64,000 nucleotides of DNA, taken from Thermodesulfobacteriota bacterium (GTDB taxonomy: Bacteria > Desulfobacterota_D > UBA1144 > Nemesobacterales > UBA2774). Positions 1-7,652 of this stretch are shown one piece after another. Every line of letters begins with the position of its first letter. Positions within the stretch are counted from its first letter, which is position 1. The position numbers and the translations under genes were made by a program. The DNA lies in NCBI GenBank assembly GCA_035325995.1, contig DAOKYU010000002.1, positions 186,001 to 250,000 on the forward strand, given 5' to 3'. The notes under the pieces were generated by a model, which saw nothing but the letters and a program-made list of their open reading frames with translations, was not told where the DNA came from and searched no databases.

Positions 1-495
1 GAAGCGGATATCATGGACAGGATAAATACCTACGAAGACGCGCGCGCGCCGGGGAAGCGCCCGGCGGCCGCTCCGGTTCGAACGTCGGCGTGGGAAAAGG
101 TTCTCGGGTTCTTCGAGGGGTTCGAATTCCCGCTCCGGATGCCGGCGGGCGTGGCGGCGCTGGTCCTGCTCCAGCTCGCTTTGATAATCGGCCTCGTCTA
201 CAAGGTCTACCTCGGGGAGCCCGGAAGCTACGTCGTCCTGAGCGGCCCCGAGGAAACGGCTGCATCGGGCCCCGTGATAATAGTGTCCTTCGTCGATACC
301 GCCACCGAGGCGGAGATAAGGCAAACCCTTTCCGGGATAGGCGGGCGCATAATCGACGGCCCGAAAGCGGGCGGTCTTTACGTCGTCGAGCTTCCGGCGG
401 AGAGCGGCTCCGGAAAATCCGTCGAGAAGGTGATCGAAGATTTAAGAGCCGACAAGGAAGTTATAAAAAGCGTGTTCATGGGGGAGGGGAAATGA
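1..495 (+). CDS. Anti-sigma-factor-like membrane protein, 3' part
   Basis: The reading frame is open at the left edge; an ATG at 13 is available but the gene probably starts outside the window. What is visible is a short basic cytoplasmic stretch, one transmembrane helix (about residues 40-65 counted from the ATG at 13) and a periplasmic domain of about 90 residues. That domain alternates strand and helix like the ferredoxin-like prodomain of subtilisins (inhibitor I9 type). The architecture fits the C-terminal half of a zinc-finger anti-sigma factor; the zinc finger and the partner ECF sigma gene would lie upstream and cannot be seen. The stop overlaps the start of the protease gene (ATGA, 492-495), so the two are translationally coupled. 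The role as anti-sigma is inferred from architecture, neighbour and the shared promoters downstream. Confidence 0.6.
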   Translation, partial: EADIMDRINTYEDARAPGKRPAAAPVRTSAWEKVLGFFEGFEFPLRMPAGVAALVLLQLALIIGLVYKVYLGEPGSYVVLSGPEETAASGPVIIVSFVDTATEAEIRQTLSGIGGRIIDGPKAGGLYVVELPAESGSGKSVEKVIEDLRADKEVIKSVFMGEGK

Positions 496-2156
496 GAGGG
501 TGTAAACGGGAATTTATAGTTGTAAATTCAGCACCGATAATATTATTGATAGCTCTGTTCTGTATATTCTCGTTCGCTCCGGCGTCGAACGCGCAGACAA
601 AGCCCGAAAGGGACCCGATCCCCGGCACGGTGCCGGGCGGCCCGGCAAACGTCCCGGGCCCGAACGACATTCCCGATACGGGCCCCGATAACGTTCCCGG
701 AACGAATCCGAACGACCATGTCCCGGGGAGAGTCCCCGAGCCCGAAAGAAGGCCGTTCAGCGGCTTCGACAAACCCCGGATGCCTGGGCCGGAGCGCGGT
801 TCCGCGCCCGCCGCGCCGCCCGATGACATAATATCCGAGCCGTCTCTTCCGGACGCGCCAAAGCCTGTGCCCGACGCGCCTTCCTCGGGGGGCGGCAGAG
901 TTCCGGAGCCGGATATACCCGACTTGCCTCCACTTCCGGACGACCCGTCCGTCATACAGCCCGAGCTCGATACGGACTACCTTACGGCGCCAGTCTTTAA
1001 AGACGCCGTCCCCGAAGCAGCTGCAGATACGCAGTACGTTCCCGACGAGATGATAGTCCTCCTTCGCGGCGCTTCCGGGAAGGACGCCGAGATAGGCGGG
1101 CTCGGAAACAGGCACAATCTCGACAGGCTGGACACCGCGCCGCTCTCCTCGCTCGGCGTCACGATGGTCCTCTTCCACATACCCGACGGGAGGTCCGTCC
1201 CTGCCGTCGTCAACATACTCGCGGGCGAGTCGGGCGTGATCATGTCGCAGCCGAATTTCTATTACAATTCCCTCGCCGGTGAGAATCCCCAGTACGGGGC
1301 CGTCAAGATCGGGGCGGACGCCGTCAGCGGGACGACCACGGGCCGAGGCATTACAGTCGCGGTCGTTGACACCGGAATCGATTACAATCACCCGGCGCTT
1401 AAGGACAGGATAACGCAGAAGGCCGATTTCGTGAGCCCCGACATGAGCGGGTTTACAGGCGAAAGCCACGGCACTTCCGTCGCGGGGATCATCGCCGCCT
1501 CCCCAATCGAAGAGGGCGGCATGTCCGGCGTCGCGCCGGGCGTGCGTCTGATCGCGGCCCGGGCCTGCTGGTCCGATTCCGCGGACGGCGGCAAGGCCGT
1601 CTGCTCGTCCGAAAAGCTCGCGAAGGGTATAGACTTCGCCCTCTCGAACAACGCCCGGGTTATAAACCTCAGCGTCGGCGGCCCCAGGGACGCCCTCATA
1701 GCGGCGCTGATACAGCAGGCGTACGGCTCGGGCGTCACAGTCGTCGCGGCGGCCGGTAACGGCGGGGCGAAGGGAAAGCCCGTCTACCCCGCGGCCTTGC
1801 GGGAAGTCATAGCGGTTTCCGCGACCGGCCCCGACGACAGGCTCTACACCCTTTCGACGCGTGGGGATTATATAGACGTCGCCGCGCCGGGCGTGGACAT
1901 CCTGAGCCCCGCGCCGGGCGGAGCCTGGCAGATGGAGTCCGGCACTTCGCAGGCCGCGGCCCACGTGTCCGGGGCGGTGGCGCTCATTCTGCAGGATTAT
2001 CCCGAGCTCTCGCCGTTTCAGGTAAAGCACCTACTCGGGTCGAGCGCCGTCGATCTCGGAAAGCCGGGAAAGGACCCGGAATACGGCGAGGGCAGGATAG
2101 ACGTCGGGAAGGCGCTTGGCAAGCTCGACTTCGCCGGCGAGGCCAGCACGAAATAA
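492..2156 (+). CDS. Secreted subtilisin-like serine protease (peptidase S8)
   Basis: A 554-residue exported subtilase. The start is the ATG at 492, which overlaps the previous stop; the frame is open much further upstream but that stretch lies inside the anti-sigma gene. Residues 1-34 form a signal peptide (hydrophobic core, then SNA-Q). Residues about 35-160 are a low-complexity linker rich in Pro, Gly and Asp. A prodomain-like segment (about 180-265) follows, then the catalytic domain with Asp293 (VVDTG), His326 (SHGTS), the oxyanion Asn423 (AAGNGG) and Ser486 (GTSQA). All catalytic residues are present. GTSQA replaces the commoner GTSMA. It presumably acts outside the inner membrane; coupling to the anti-sigma gene suggests that protease level or activity feeds back on that regulator, which is inference. 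Confidence 0.9.
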   Translation: MRGCKREFIVVNSAPIILLIALFCIFSFAPASNAQTKPERDPIPGTVPGGPANVPGPNDIPDTGPDNVPGTNPNDHVPGRVPEPERRPFSGFDKPRMPGPERGSAPAAPPDDIISEPSLPDAPKPVPDAPSSGGGRVPEPDIPDLPPLPDDPSVIQPELDTDYLTAPVFKDAVPEAAADTQYVPDEMIVLLRGASGKDAEIGGLGNRHNLDRLDTAPLSSLGVTMVLFHIPDGRSVPAVVNILAGESGVIMSQPNFYYNSLAGENPQYGAVKIGADAVSGTTTGRGITVAVVDTGIDYNHPALKDRITQKADFVSPDMSGFTGESHGTSVAGIIAASPIEEGGMSGVAPGVRLIAARACWSDSADGGKAVCSSEKLAKGIDFALSNNARVINLSVGGPRDALIAALIQQAYGSGVTVVAAAGNGGAKGKPVYPAALREVIAVSATGPDDRLYTLSTRGDYIDVAAPGVDILSPAPGGAWQMESGTSQAAAHVSGAVALILQDYPELSPFQVKHLLGSSAVDLGKPGKDPEYGEGRIDVGKALGKLDFAGEASTK

Positions 2157-2176
2157 CCCGGGGCACAAGCCGGGTT
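2155..2176 (+). terminator. Hairpin after the S8 protease gene
   Basis: A 7-base stem (AACCCGG / CCGGGTT) begins in the stop codon region. No T-run follows, so termination may be weak. Confidence 0.4.
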
Positions 2177-2265
2177 CACGATTCCAGCCTTGCTTCAACT
2201 CTCCTGATACGGGAATAGGCCTTGTCCCGCCCCCGGGCTTTTCTTCCGCTGATTCTTCCGATATT

Positions 2266-2295
2266 GAACCTTTTCTCCTCCGGCCGCGACTAACC
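2266..2295 (+). promoter_or_regulatory. ECF-type promoter P1 (metalloprotease)
   Basis: GAACCT at 2266-2271 and ACTAAC at 2289-2294 are separated by exactly 17 bases; the wider forms are GAACCTTTTC and GACTAACC. The same pair with the same spacing occurs ahead of five other genes between 5445 and 9074. The transcript leader would be only about 20-25 bases. The GAAC -35 resembles RpoE-like ECF promoters. Confidence 0.75.
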
Positions 2296-2323
2296 GTTCA
2301 AACCGCATTAAGGGGGAGAAGAA

Positions 2324-5300
2324 ATGTTAAGTAACGGACTCGTAAAAAGGCTTGGAATCAACGCGGCGTCGATTCTATTCGCGGCGATGCTCGCGTGTTT
2401 TGCAGTCATAAGCGCTGCGGAAACCTTGCATGCGCAAAAGCACGGACGGACGCCGGCGGCTCCCGGCCTCGGGCTCACTTCAAACAAGGCAGAGCGCGTC
2501 GGCCGGGCGGCGGACAATATGTACATAAGGTCCGAAACCTACATCGGCTGCAGGGTCGAGCGCCATTCCTACGAGTCGGGTAAAACCTACGAATGCATCG
2601 ACGACGGTCCCGAGCCCGGATTCGACATCATGATTCCGCAGTTCGTCGAGCTGCCCGGGGAGAGCAAGGGATTCGTCGATGTGCCGCGCGCCGCGTCGAA
2701 ATTCGTCGCCGACGAAGACGATACCGTTGTCGCGATAACCTTCTCGGCCATGGCGTTCGTTTCCTCCACGGAAGACGACAGGCTCCTGATAAGGGTTCTG
2801 GTGGACGGTCAGGAGGCCGCCCCCGGCCCGGTCACACTGACGGGCGGGCGGGACGTCGTCATAGTTTCGAGCAGTAACTCCTTCACTTTCCTCGCGGAGG
2901 TCGATGCCGGAATTCATACCGTGCAGGTTCAGTACTCGACGGAGCTCATTTCCGGGCACAGCTCCTACATACGCAATGCATCTCTCAGGATAAATACCGG
3001 GCTCCCGAGCAGGGAAGGCGAGGGACTCACCGGAAAATGGGGCGAGGGCGCCAAGAAGGGCGACGGGAAATGGTCGGCGATACCCGGAGCGAAGCATACG
3101 TTCTATTTACCGGCCGGCGGCGAGGCCGCGATCACCTTCTCGAACGTTCTGAAAATGACGGACGGCGACTTCATCCTCGTACGCGCGGTGGTAGACGGCG
3201 GCATCTACGAGCTCTACCCTGTCGAGGCCCTGATGGCCGGCAGGATGTATCACACCGAGGCCAGGAGCATCACTTTCAACGCCGAGGGACTCCCGTCCGG
3301 CGCGCACGTGGTCGAGTTCGAATGGCGGAGCAGCATAACGGACGTCGTCACCGTGGCAGAGATGTTCGAGTGGACGATCGTAGTAAGGACCGAAGTGAAC
3401 GATTCCGGCGACAAATTTTTCGACGTCGTATCGCAGAATAACTTCGAAACCTCGGGCGAAGACTGGTACAAGCCGCTCGCCAACCTTTCGACGAAAGTCA
3501 GCGTGGACGAGGTCTCCGACATTGCCGTCACGTTCAGCGGCGAGCTCGCGGGCTACGGCCTTATATTCGTGGCCCCTACAATAAACGGCAATCCCGTGAC
3601 GGACCAGGAAGTGATCCTCTACTATCCGACGCTCTCGTGCCCTGACCCCGCCTGCGGAAACCCGCAGGCGTCCGATTCGGGAGCGGCGAGCTACACGTTC
3701 GGGCTCAAGAACGTGCTGCCCGGAAAAGAGCCGTACGAAATCGGCGTCGCATACCGCGTTCTCCAGGCGGGCGTCAGCACCCCGGGCAGCGGCCTCATAT
3801 CGGGCTCGAATCTGGTCGTGGAGCAAAAGCGGAGGGTCGGCCCCGACCTGGCGGTCGGTCCCAACATGGGGCGCGGCTCGAAGAAATCCGAGTGGATACT
3901 CGAGCCGGTCTACGGCGAAAGGGATCTCCTGACCGTGATAATCGACCCCGAAGGCGGAGTCAACTCCAAGTTCCGGGAGGAGGTGGACGACAGTATCAAT
4001 GCCGACGCCGCCAGCGTGAAGGATTACTACCTAGTGGTGTCGGGAGGAAGGCTCGAAATACAGAAAGCCGCCACGCTCGGCACGTACGAGGCTGAGCACG
4101 CGGGCGAGGTCACGGACGATGAGAGCTATTACAAGAACAGCGATAATTTCAACTGCGACGCCGGCGCCGAGTTCAAGGGAGGCGCCGACGCGCTCCATGC
4201 CGAGGCCCTTTTAAACGCCGAAGCCGAGTTCGACTTCAAACAGTACGACAGAAACAACGACGGCAGGATAGAGCCGTCGGAGCTGGCGATTATCGTCGGG
4301 ATAGCATGGGATTCCAGCGCGGGCTCGTCGGTGGATACTTCGTTCAAACCATACTGCGACGGCGCACCGCTCGTCGTTGACGGCGTCGAGATCACGGAGC
4401 TGGTCCACCTGAACCTCATCTATCAGGACGGCGGCCTTACTGACGAGCAGAAGACCGAGAACATGATGGTCGCCGCACACGAGCTCGGGCACCATTTCCT
4501 TGGACTCGACGACCTCTACGGCAGATACAAGGGGGTTTACGACGGCACGAGCTTTACGCAGCTTCTCGAATTCCAGAGCGACTGCCCCGACGACCTCGGG
4601 CCGGGCGAAGAGTGTCAGAACCGCTACATGAACACCGCCCCGCAGATGATCACTCTCATGACCTACAAAACCGGATACTATACGACGACCACTCACATCG
4701 ACGGGTTCCACAAGCTCCACCTCGGTTGGGTTACTCCCTACATATTGGAGAAAAAGGACGAGTACGAGCTTGCGGACGTGAAGAAGAGCGAGGACGTTTA
4801 CATCCTCCCGAGAAGGAACGACGACGGGCGCGAATATGTCCTTCTGGAGTCGAGGTTCGAAGAGTCGCAGATCGACGATCCTCTCTACGACTACAACATC
4901 AACGACGACGGCCTTGCAGTGTATCACGTGATCGAGCCGGGCCCGACTTGCCAGTCCGGCATCGGGGCGGGCGCACCGGACTGTAAGCCGTTGATACCGC
5001 CCGCGTGCGTTGCCGAGGGGATATGGTATCACAAGCACGGGAGCAACTTCGCCCGCCTCGGGCTCAGGCTCGTGCAGCCCGACGTGTCCCACGTCTACGA
5101 CAAGGATGCCAACGATTCCGGCAACGACTATGCCGAATTCCAGGAGCTCCTCTTCGGGAAATGGGCCGGCGAGGATCTCCTCGACGAGGGCACGCTCGAA
5201 TGCACGGACAATATCGGGGACCCTCTCCCTGCCGGGAGCCGGCCGCTCCTCAAATGGGTTGACGGCTCGAAGAGCGGATACAGCCTCCTCGGCATAACGA

Positions 5301-5341
5301 CGAGCGGCGACGGCGCTAAATTCAATCTCGTGCTGGATTGA
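2324..5341 (+). CDS. Secreted M6-like zinc metalloprotease with EF-hand-like loop
   Basis: A 1005-residue exported protein. The ATG at 2324 follows a good ribosome site (AGGGGGAG). Residues 1-38 are a signal peptide. The first 550 residues show repeated beta-rich stretches of the kind seen in extracellular modules, without a family I can name. The C-terminal half carries the zinc motif HELGHHFLGLD (His719, Glu720, His723, Asp729), the HExxHxxGxxD pattern of immune-inhibitor-A-like (M6) peptidases. About 75 residues before it is a canonical calcium loop (DRNNDGRIEPSE, from residue 642), which suggests Ca-dependent folding. Several Cys residues lie after the active site. Expression is likely from promoter P1. 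The exact M6 assignment is less sure than the metalloprotease call. Confidence 0.8.
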   Translation: MLSNGLVKRLGINAASILFAAMLACFAVISAAETLHAQKHGRTPAAPGLGLTSNKAERVGRAADNMYIRSETYIGCRVERHSYESGKTYECIDDGPEPGFDIMIPQFVELPGESKGFVDVPRAASKFVADEDDTVVAITFSAMAFVSSTEDDRLLIRVLVDGQEAAPGPVTLTGGRDVVIVSSSNSFTFLAEVDAGIHTVQVQYSTELISGHSSYIRNASLRINTGLPSREGEGLTGKWGEGAKKGDGKWSAIPGAKHTFYLPAGGEAAITFSNVLKMTDGDFILVRAVVDGGIYELYPVEALMAGRMYHTEARSITFNAEGLPSGAHVVEFEWRSSITDVVTVAEMFEWTIVVRTEVNDSGDKFFDVVSQNNFETSGEDWYKPLANLSTKVSVDEVSDIAVTFSGELAGYGLIFVAPTINGNPVTDQEVILYYPTLSCPDPACGNPQASDSGAASYTFGLKNVLPGKEPYEIGVAYRVLQAGVSTPGSGLISGSNLVVEQKRRVGPDLAVGPNMGRGSKKSEWILEPVYGERDLLTVIIDPEGGVNSKFREEVDDSINADAASVKDYYLVVSGGRLEIQKAATLGTYEAEHAGEVTDDESYYKNSDNFNCDAGAEFKGGADALHAEALLNAEAEFDFKQYDRNNDGRIEPSELAIIVGIAWDSSAGSSVDTSFKPYCDGAPLVVDGVEITELVHLNLIYQDGGLTDEQKTENMMVAAHELGHHFLGLDDLYGRYKGVYDGTSFTQLLEFQSDCPDDLGPGEECQNRYMNTAPQMITLMTYKTGYYTTTTHIDGFHKLHLGWVTPYILEKKDEYELADVKKSEDVYILPRRNDDGREYVLLESRFEESQIDDPLYDYNINDDGLAVYHVIEPGPTCQSGIGAGAPDCKPLIPPACVAEGIWYHKHGSNFARLGLRLVQPDVSHVYDKDANDSGNDYAEFQELLFGKWAGEDLLDEGTLECTDNIGDPLPAGSRPLLKWVDGSKSGYSLLGITTSGDGAKFNLVLD

Positions 5342-5396
5342 TACAGAAGGCCGCTCAAGAAAAAGCCATTCTATTACCACCTCTCATTCTCTCCCT

Positions 5397-5434
5397 AACC
5401 CGGCGTCCCTCGACAGGGGCGCCGGGTTTCTTTC
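5397..5434 (+). terminator. Rho-independent terminator after the metalloprotease gene
   Basis: A long stem (AACCCGGCGTCCCT against AGGGGCGCCGGGTT, loop CGAC) is followed by TTTCTTT. Confidence 0.85.
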
Positions 5435-5444
5435 TCTGTCGGTT

Positions 5445-5474
5445 GAACCTTTTCCTGCCGGTGCGTGACTAACC
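5445..5474 (+). promoter_or_regulatory. ECF-type promoter P2 (CARDB protein)
   Basis: GAACCT at 5445, 17 bases, ACTAAC at 5468-5473. The match extends to GAACCTTTTC and GACTAACC, nearly identical to P1. Confidence 0.75.
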
Positions 5475-5499
5475 TTGCAAATCGACGGGAGGCATAACG

Positions 5500-6051
5500 A
5501 TGAAAAATTCGAATACGGTGAAACTCGGCATACTCACGGTTCTGCTTCTGGCCGGCTTTATGGTTGCCCGGGCGAGGCCGCTCCACGCAGCGGACGAAAT
5601 ACTATATGCAGGAGGCGTGCTGCCCGACATAACGAGCCCCCTCGGGATCGAGATAGCGGGTGAGAGGGGATACTGGGGAGGCGCTCTCAGTCTTAACGCC
5701 GCCGACGCGTCGTATACGGAGAACGGCAAGTGCGTTTTCAGATACGGCATCGAGCTCGTCAATTCGGGCCCCGCGCCGGCCGGTGAATTCTCCTACAGGC
5801 TCAACGCCGGCGGATGGTCGGCCATAGTGGAGGAGGACGGAATAGGGGAGGGCGGGAGCGTCACCTCCGTCGGAGAAATAACCCTCTCTCCGGGCAGACA
5901 GAAGATAGCCATAAAGCTCGACAATCGCGAAAGCGTCGCCGAGCTCGACGAGCTCAACAACGTCCCCTTCGCCTTAAGGATCGAGGTCAACGGCGACTGT
6001 AATAAGGCCCGCGAAAATCCCCGGTTTGTCGCGGATAGCGGGAATGAATAA
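5500..6051 (+). CDS. Secreted CARDB-domain-like protein
   Basis: A 183-residue protein with a clear signal peptide (residues 1-30, ending PLHA-A). The mature part reads like one CARDB (cell-adhesion-related, bacterial) immunoglobulin-like module: a strand with LVNSG, then the typical closing pattern ESVAELDELNN before the last strand. Two Cys (in GKCVF and GDCNK) could form a disulfide. The ATG at 5500 follows GGGAGG. CARDB modules usually sit in multidomain adhesins or enzymes; here it stands nearly alone, so a binding or partner role in the same secreted set is an inference. It is monocistronic between P2 and its terminator. Confidence 0.7.
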   Translation: MKNSNTVKLGILTVLLLAGFMVARARPLHAADEILYAGGVLPDITSPLGIEIAGERGYWGGALSLNAADASYTENGKCVFRYGIELVNSGPAPAGEFSYRLNAGGWSAIVEEDGIGEGGSVTSVGEITLSPGRQKIAIKLDNRESVAELDELNNVPFALRIEVNGDCNKARENPRFVADSGNE

Positions 6052-6106
6052 TCAGCCGGCATAAACCGGGCAGCTCTATTCAATCGAAGACCCCTTTGCG
6101 CAGCCG

Positions 6107-6150
6107 GCCCCCGCTCTTTCCTGCTTTTCCGGGACGAGCGGGGGCTTTTA
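6107..6150 (+). terminator. Rho-independent terminator after the CARDB gene
   Basis: A perfect 10-base stem (GCCCCCGCTC / GAGCGGGGGC) is followed by TTTTAATTTT. Confidence 0.85.
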
Positions 6151-6159
6151 ATTTTCTTT

Positions 6160-6189
6160 GAACCTTTTCCGGCGACGCCGTTACTAACC
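6160..6189 (+). promoter_or_regulatory. ECF-type promoter P3 (small acidic protein)
   Basis: GAACCT at 6160, 17 bases, ACTAAC at 6183-6188, with the extended forms GAACCTTTTC and TACTAACC. It starts immediately after the preceding terminator. Confidence 0.75.
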
Positions 6190-6220
6190 TTTCAAACGCG
6201 GTTAAAGGGAGGGTTAGAAA

Positions 6221-6496
6221 ATGAAGGATCTGGCGATAATGGCGATAGCGATTCTGGCGATTGTAGCGGTAGCGAACACGAAGCAGATGGACGTGCAGTC
6301 GGGGTTCGGAGGGGTTCAGGTCGTAAATCTCGCCGAAGCCGATTCCCTTCGCGAAGGCCTCCCGGCATATGCCGACGCCGAGTCCGGCGACGAGCCCGAA
6401 ATCTCGCAGTACGACGATACGACTGCCTATACGGACGACGGGGATGCATACGAAGCGATAGACGAGGGCTCATTGAGAACGGCGGTGCTCAAATAG
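6221..6496 (+). CDS. Small exported or membrane-anchored acidic protein
   Basis: A 91-residue protein I do not recognise. Residues 4-19 form a hydrophobic helix (signal peptide or N-terminal anchor; no clear AxA site). The rest is hydrophilic and strongly acidic, rich in Asp, Glu, Ala and Tyr (for example around EISQYDDTTAYTDDGD), with no Cys. A strong ribosome site (GGGAGGG) precedes the ATG. It has its own promoter P3 and its own terminator, so despite its size it is a dedicated member of the regulon. An intramolecular-chaperone, inhibitor or signalling role is possible but nothing in the sequence decides it. Confidence 0.7.
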   Translation: MKDLAIMAIAILAIVAVANTKQMDVQSGFGGVQVVNLAEADSLREGLPAYADAESGDEPEISQYDDTTAYTDDGDAYEAIDEGSLRTAVLK

Positions 6497-6551
6497 GCGA
6501 TTAAAGATGGAGGAGGATGGCCGGCCTTAACCCGGGCTGGCTCGTTAACGG

Positions 6552-6592
6552 TCCCCGGCTCTCTTCGGGTAAAGAGGGCCGGGGATTTTTTA
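6552..6592 (+). terminator. Rho-independent terminator after the small acidic gene
   Basis: The stem TCCCCGGC(T)CTCT / AGAGGGCCGGGGA is followed by TTTTTTAT. Confidence 0.85.
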
Positions 6593-6640
6593 TCGAGGAA
6601 TATACATCCCTTTATTTTCTTACTCCCCGGGAAATCCCTC

Positions 6641-6670
6641 GAACCTTTTCTCCTCCCCCGGTTACCCACT
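6641..6670 (+). promoter_or_regulatory. ECF-type promoter P4 (Cys-containing secreted protein)
   Basis: GAACCT at 6641 (extended GAACCTTTTC), 17 bases, then ACCCAC at 6664-6669. The -35 side is perfect, the -10 side the most divergent of the six. Confidence 0.65.
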
Positions 6671-6700
6671 TATCAACATCACGTAAGGAGGTAAGCAAAA

Positions 6701-7513
6701 ATGCTTACACATCTTAATCTTAAAAAAGTTTTATCGGTTTTCGCATTAACTGTTTTTATCTTTTTCGGTTCTGGCGCGGCGAAGAGCTTCGCCGGATGTC
6801 CCTACGACATCCTCGCGCTCTGCCAGGTCGACGGCAAGTGGGTCAACTGCTGCGACCATTACGGCTACACAGTAAACGGCGTCGAGAAGCCCTCGTCGCC
6901 GAAGAGGAAACTGAACCTCAAATCGGTGAAGCCTGCCGCGAATAATGCCGCGGTCGCCAAGTCTCAGGCCGGGCAGAAGAGCTTCGGCTCCAAGGCCTCC
7001 GCGCCTAACGGCAGCGCGTCCATATACCAGATGAACGGTATGAGCGGCACAGTGCCGATGAAGATCACGACCAAGCTCGTTAACGGCAACGAAGTGCACG
7101 TGCTCAAGCTCGCGTCAAAGAACCTGAACCAGGAAATGACCTGGAACGCGAAGCTGAGCTGCGGCAGCGGCACCGTGATCAATCACTTCGAGATACAGAC
7201 GGCGAACGGGCCGAAGGCAGTATTCCCCGCCGGCAACCATACGACTACGAGCGTCAACCGCAACGTCGAGATAAAGCCGTGGAGTCTAGGTACGGTCGAG
7301 TCTCAGTGCGCCGAAGCGCTCTCGAAGGGAAACGGTAAGTACAACAATCAGGCCGTCATATGGCTCGAGCCCTCGGTGGTCGACGTCGTAAGGTTCGGCG
7401 CGAGCTGCAGGTACTCGGGCACGAGCAACATCGTCCAGTACAGCGGCCAGGTAAAGCCCAAGACGAAGGTTACGTGCACGCTGACTAACCCGCCCTACGT
7501 CCCCGAAACATAA
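6701..7513 (+). CDS. Secreted Cys-containing protein of unknown function
   Basis: A 270-residue protein with a signal peptide (residues 1-31, cut at SFA-G). The ATG at 6701 follows AAGGAGG. The mature protein starts with a Cys-rich patch (GCPYD, ALCQ, NCCD), then a low-complexity basic linker (about 65-110) and a beta-rich domain of about 150 residues. Eight Cys in total, an even number consistent with disulfides in an oxidising compartment. The first 70 codons use more AT-rich triplets than the rest. I do not recognise the family. It is monocistronic, between P4 and a terminator at 7539. Confidence 0.75.
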   Translation: MLTHLNLKKVLSVFALTVFIFFGSGAAKSFAGCPYDILALCQVDGKWVNCCDHYGYTVNGVEKPSSPKRKLNLKSVKPAANNAAVAKSQAGQKSFGSKASAPNGSASIYQMNGMSGTVPMKITTKLVNGNEVHVLKLASKNLNQEMTWNAKLSCGSGTVINHFEIQTANGPKAVFPAGNHTTTSVNRNVEIKPWSLGTVESQCAEALSKGNGKYNNQAVIWLEPSVVDVVRFGASCRYSGTSNIVQYSGQVKPKTKVTCTLTNPPYVPET

Positions 7514-7538
7514 AAGGTCTATTCTCCATACCTTCCGG

Positions 7539-7573
7539 AAGCCTCCGAAGGCCGCACGCTCGAGGGGGCTTTT
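7539..7573 (+). terminator. Rho-independent terminator
   Basis: The stem AAGCCTCC / GGGGGCTT (one G-T pair) is followed by TTTATG. Confidence 0.65.
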
Positions 7574-7593
7574 ATGTATCTCACAAAAAGTTT

Positions 7594-7623
7594 GAACCTG
7601 ACGCCGCGGCAAGGCCACTCACT
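7594..7623 (+). promoter_or_regulatory. ECF-type promoter P5 (CSLREA protein)
   Basis: GAACCT at 7594, 17 bases, ACTCAC at 7617-7622. The -35 lacks the TTTC extension seen in P1-P4. Confidence 0.65.
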
Positions 7624-7652
7624 TTCAAGACTATTTAAAGGAGGAAATAACC

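Noticed and set aside
90..491. 5' extension of the S8 protease frame
   Set aside because: It lies inside the anti-sigma-like gene in another phase, is Arg-rich and lacks a signal peptide; the ATG at 492 gives a normal exported protein.
4211..5380. Long open frame (389 codons) on the minus strand opposite the metalloprotease
   Set aside because: Antisense to a clear gene; its sequence is the usual Val/Arg/Glu-rich shadow of GC-rich codons and has no ribosome site or domain.
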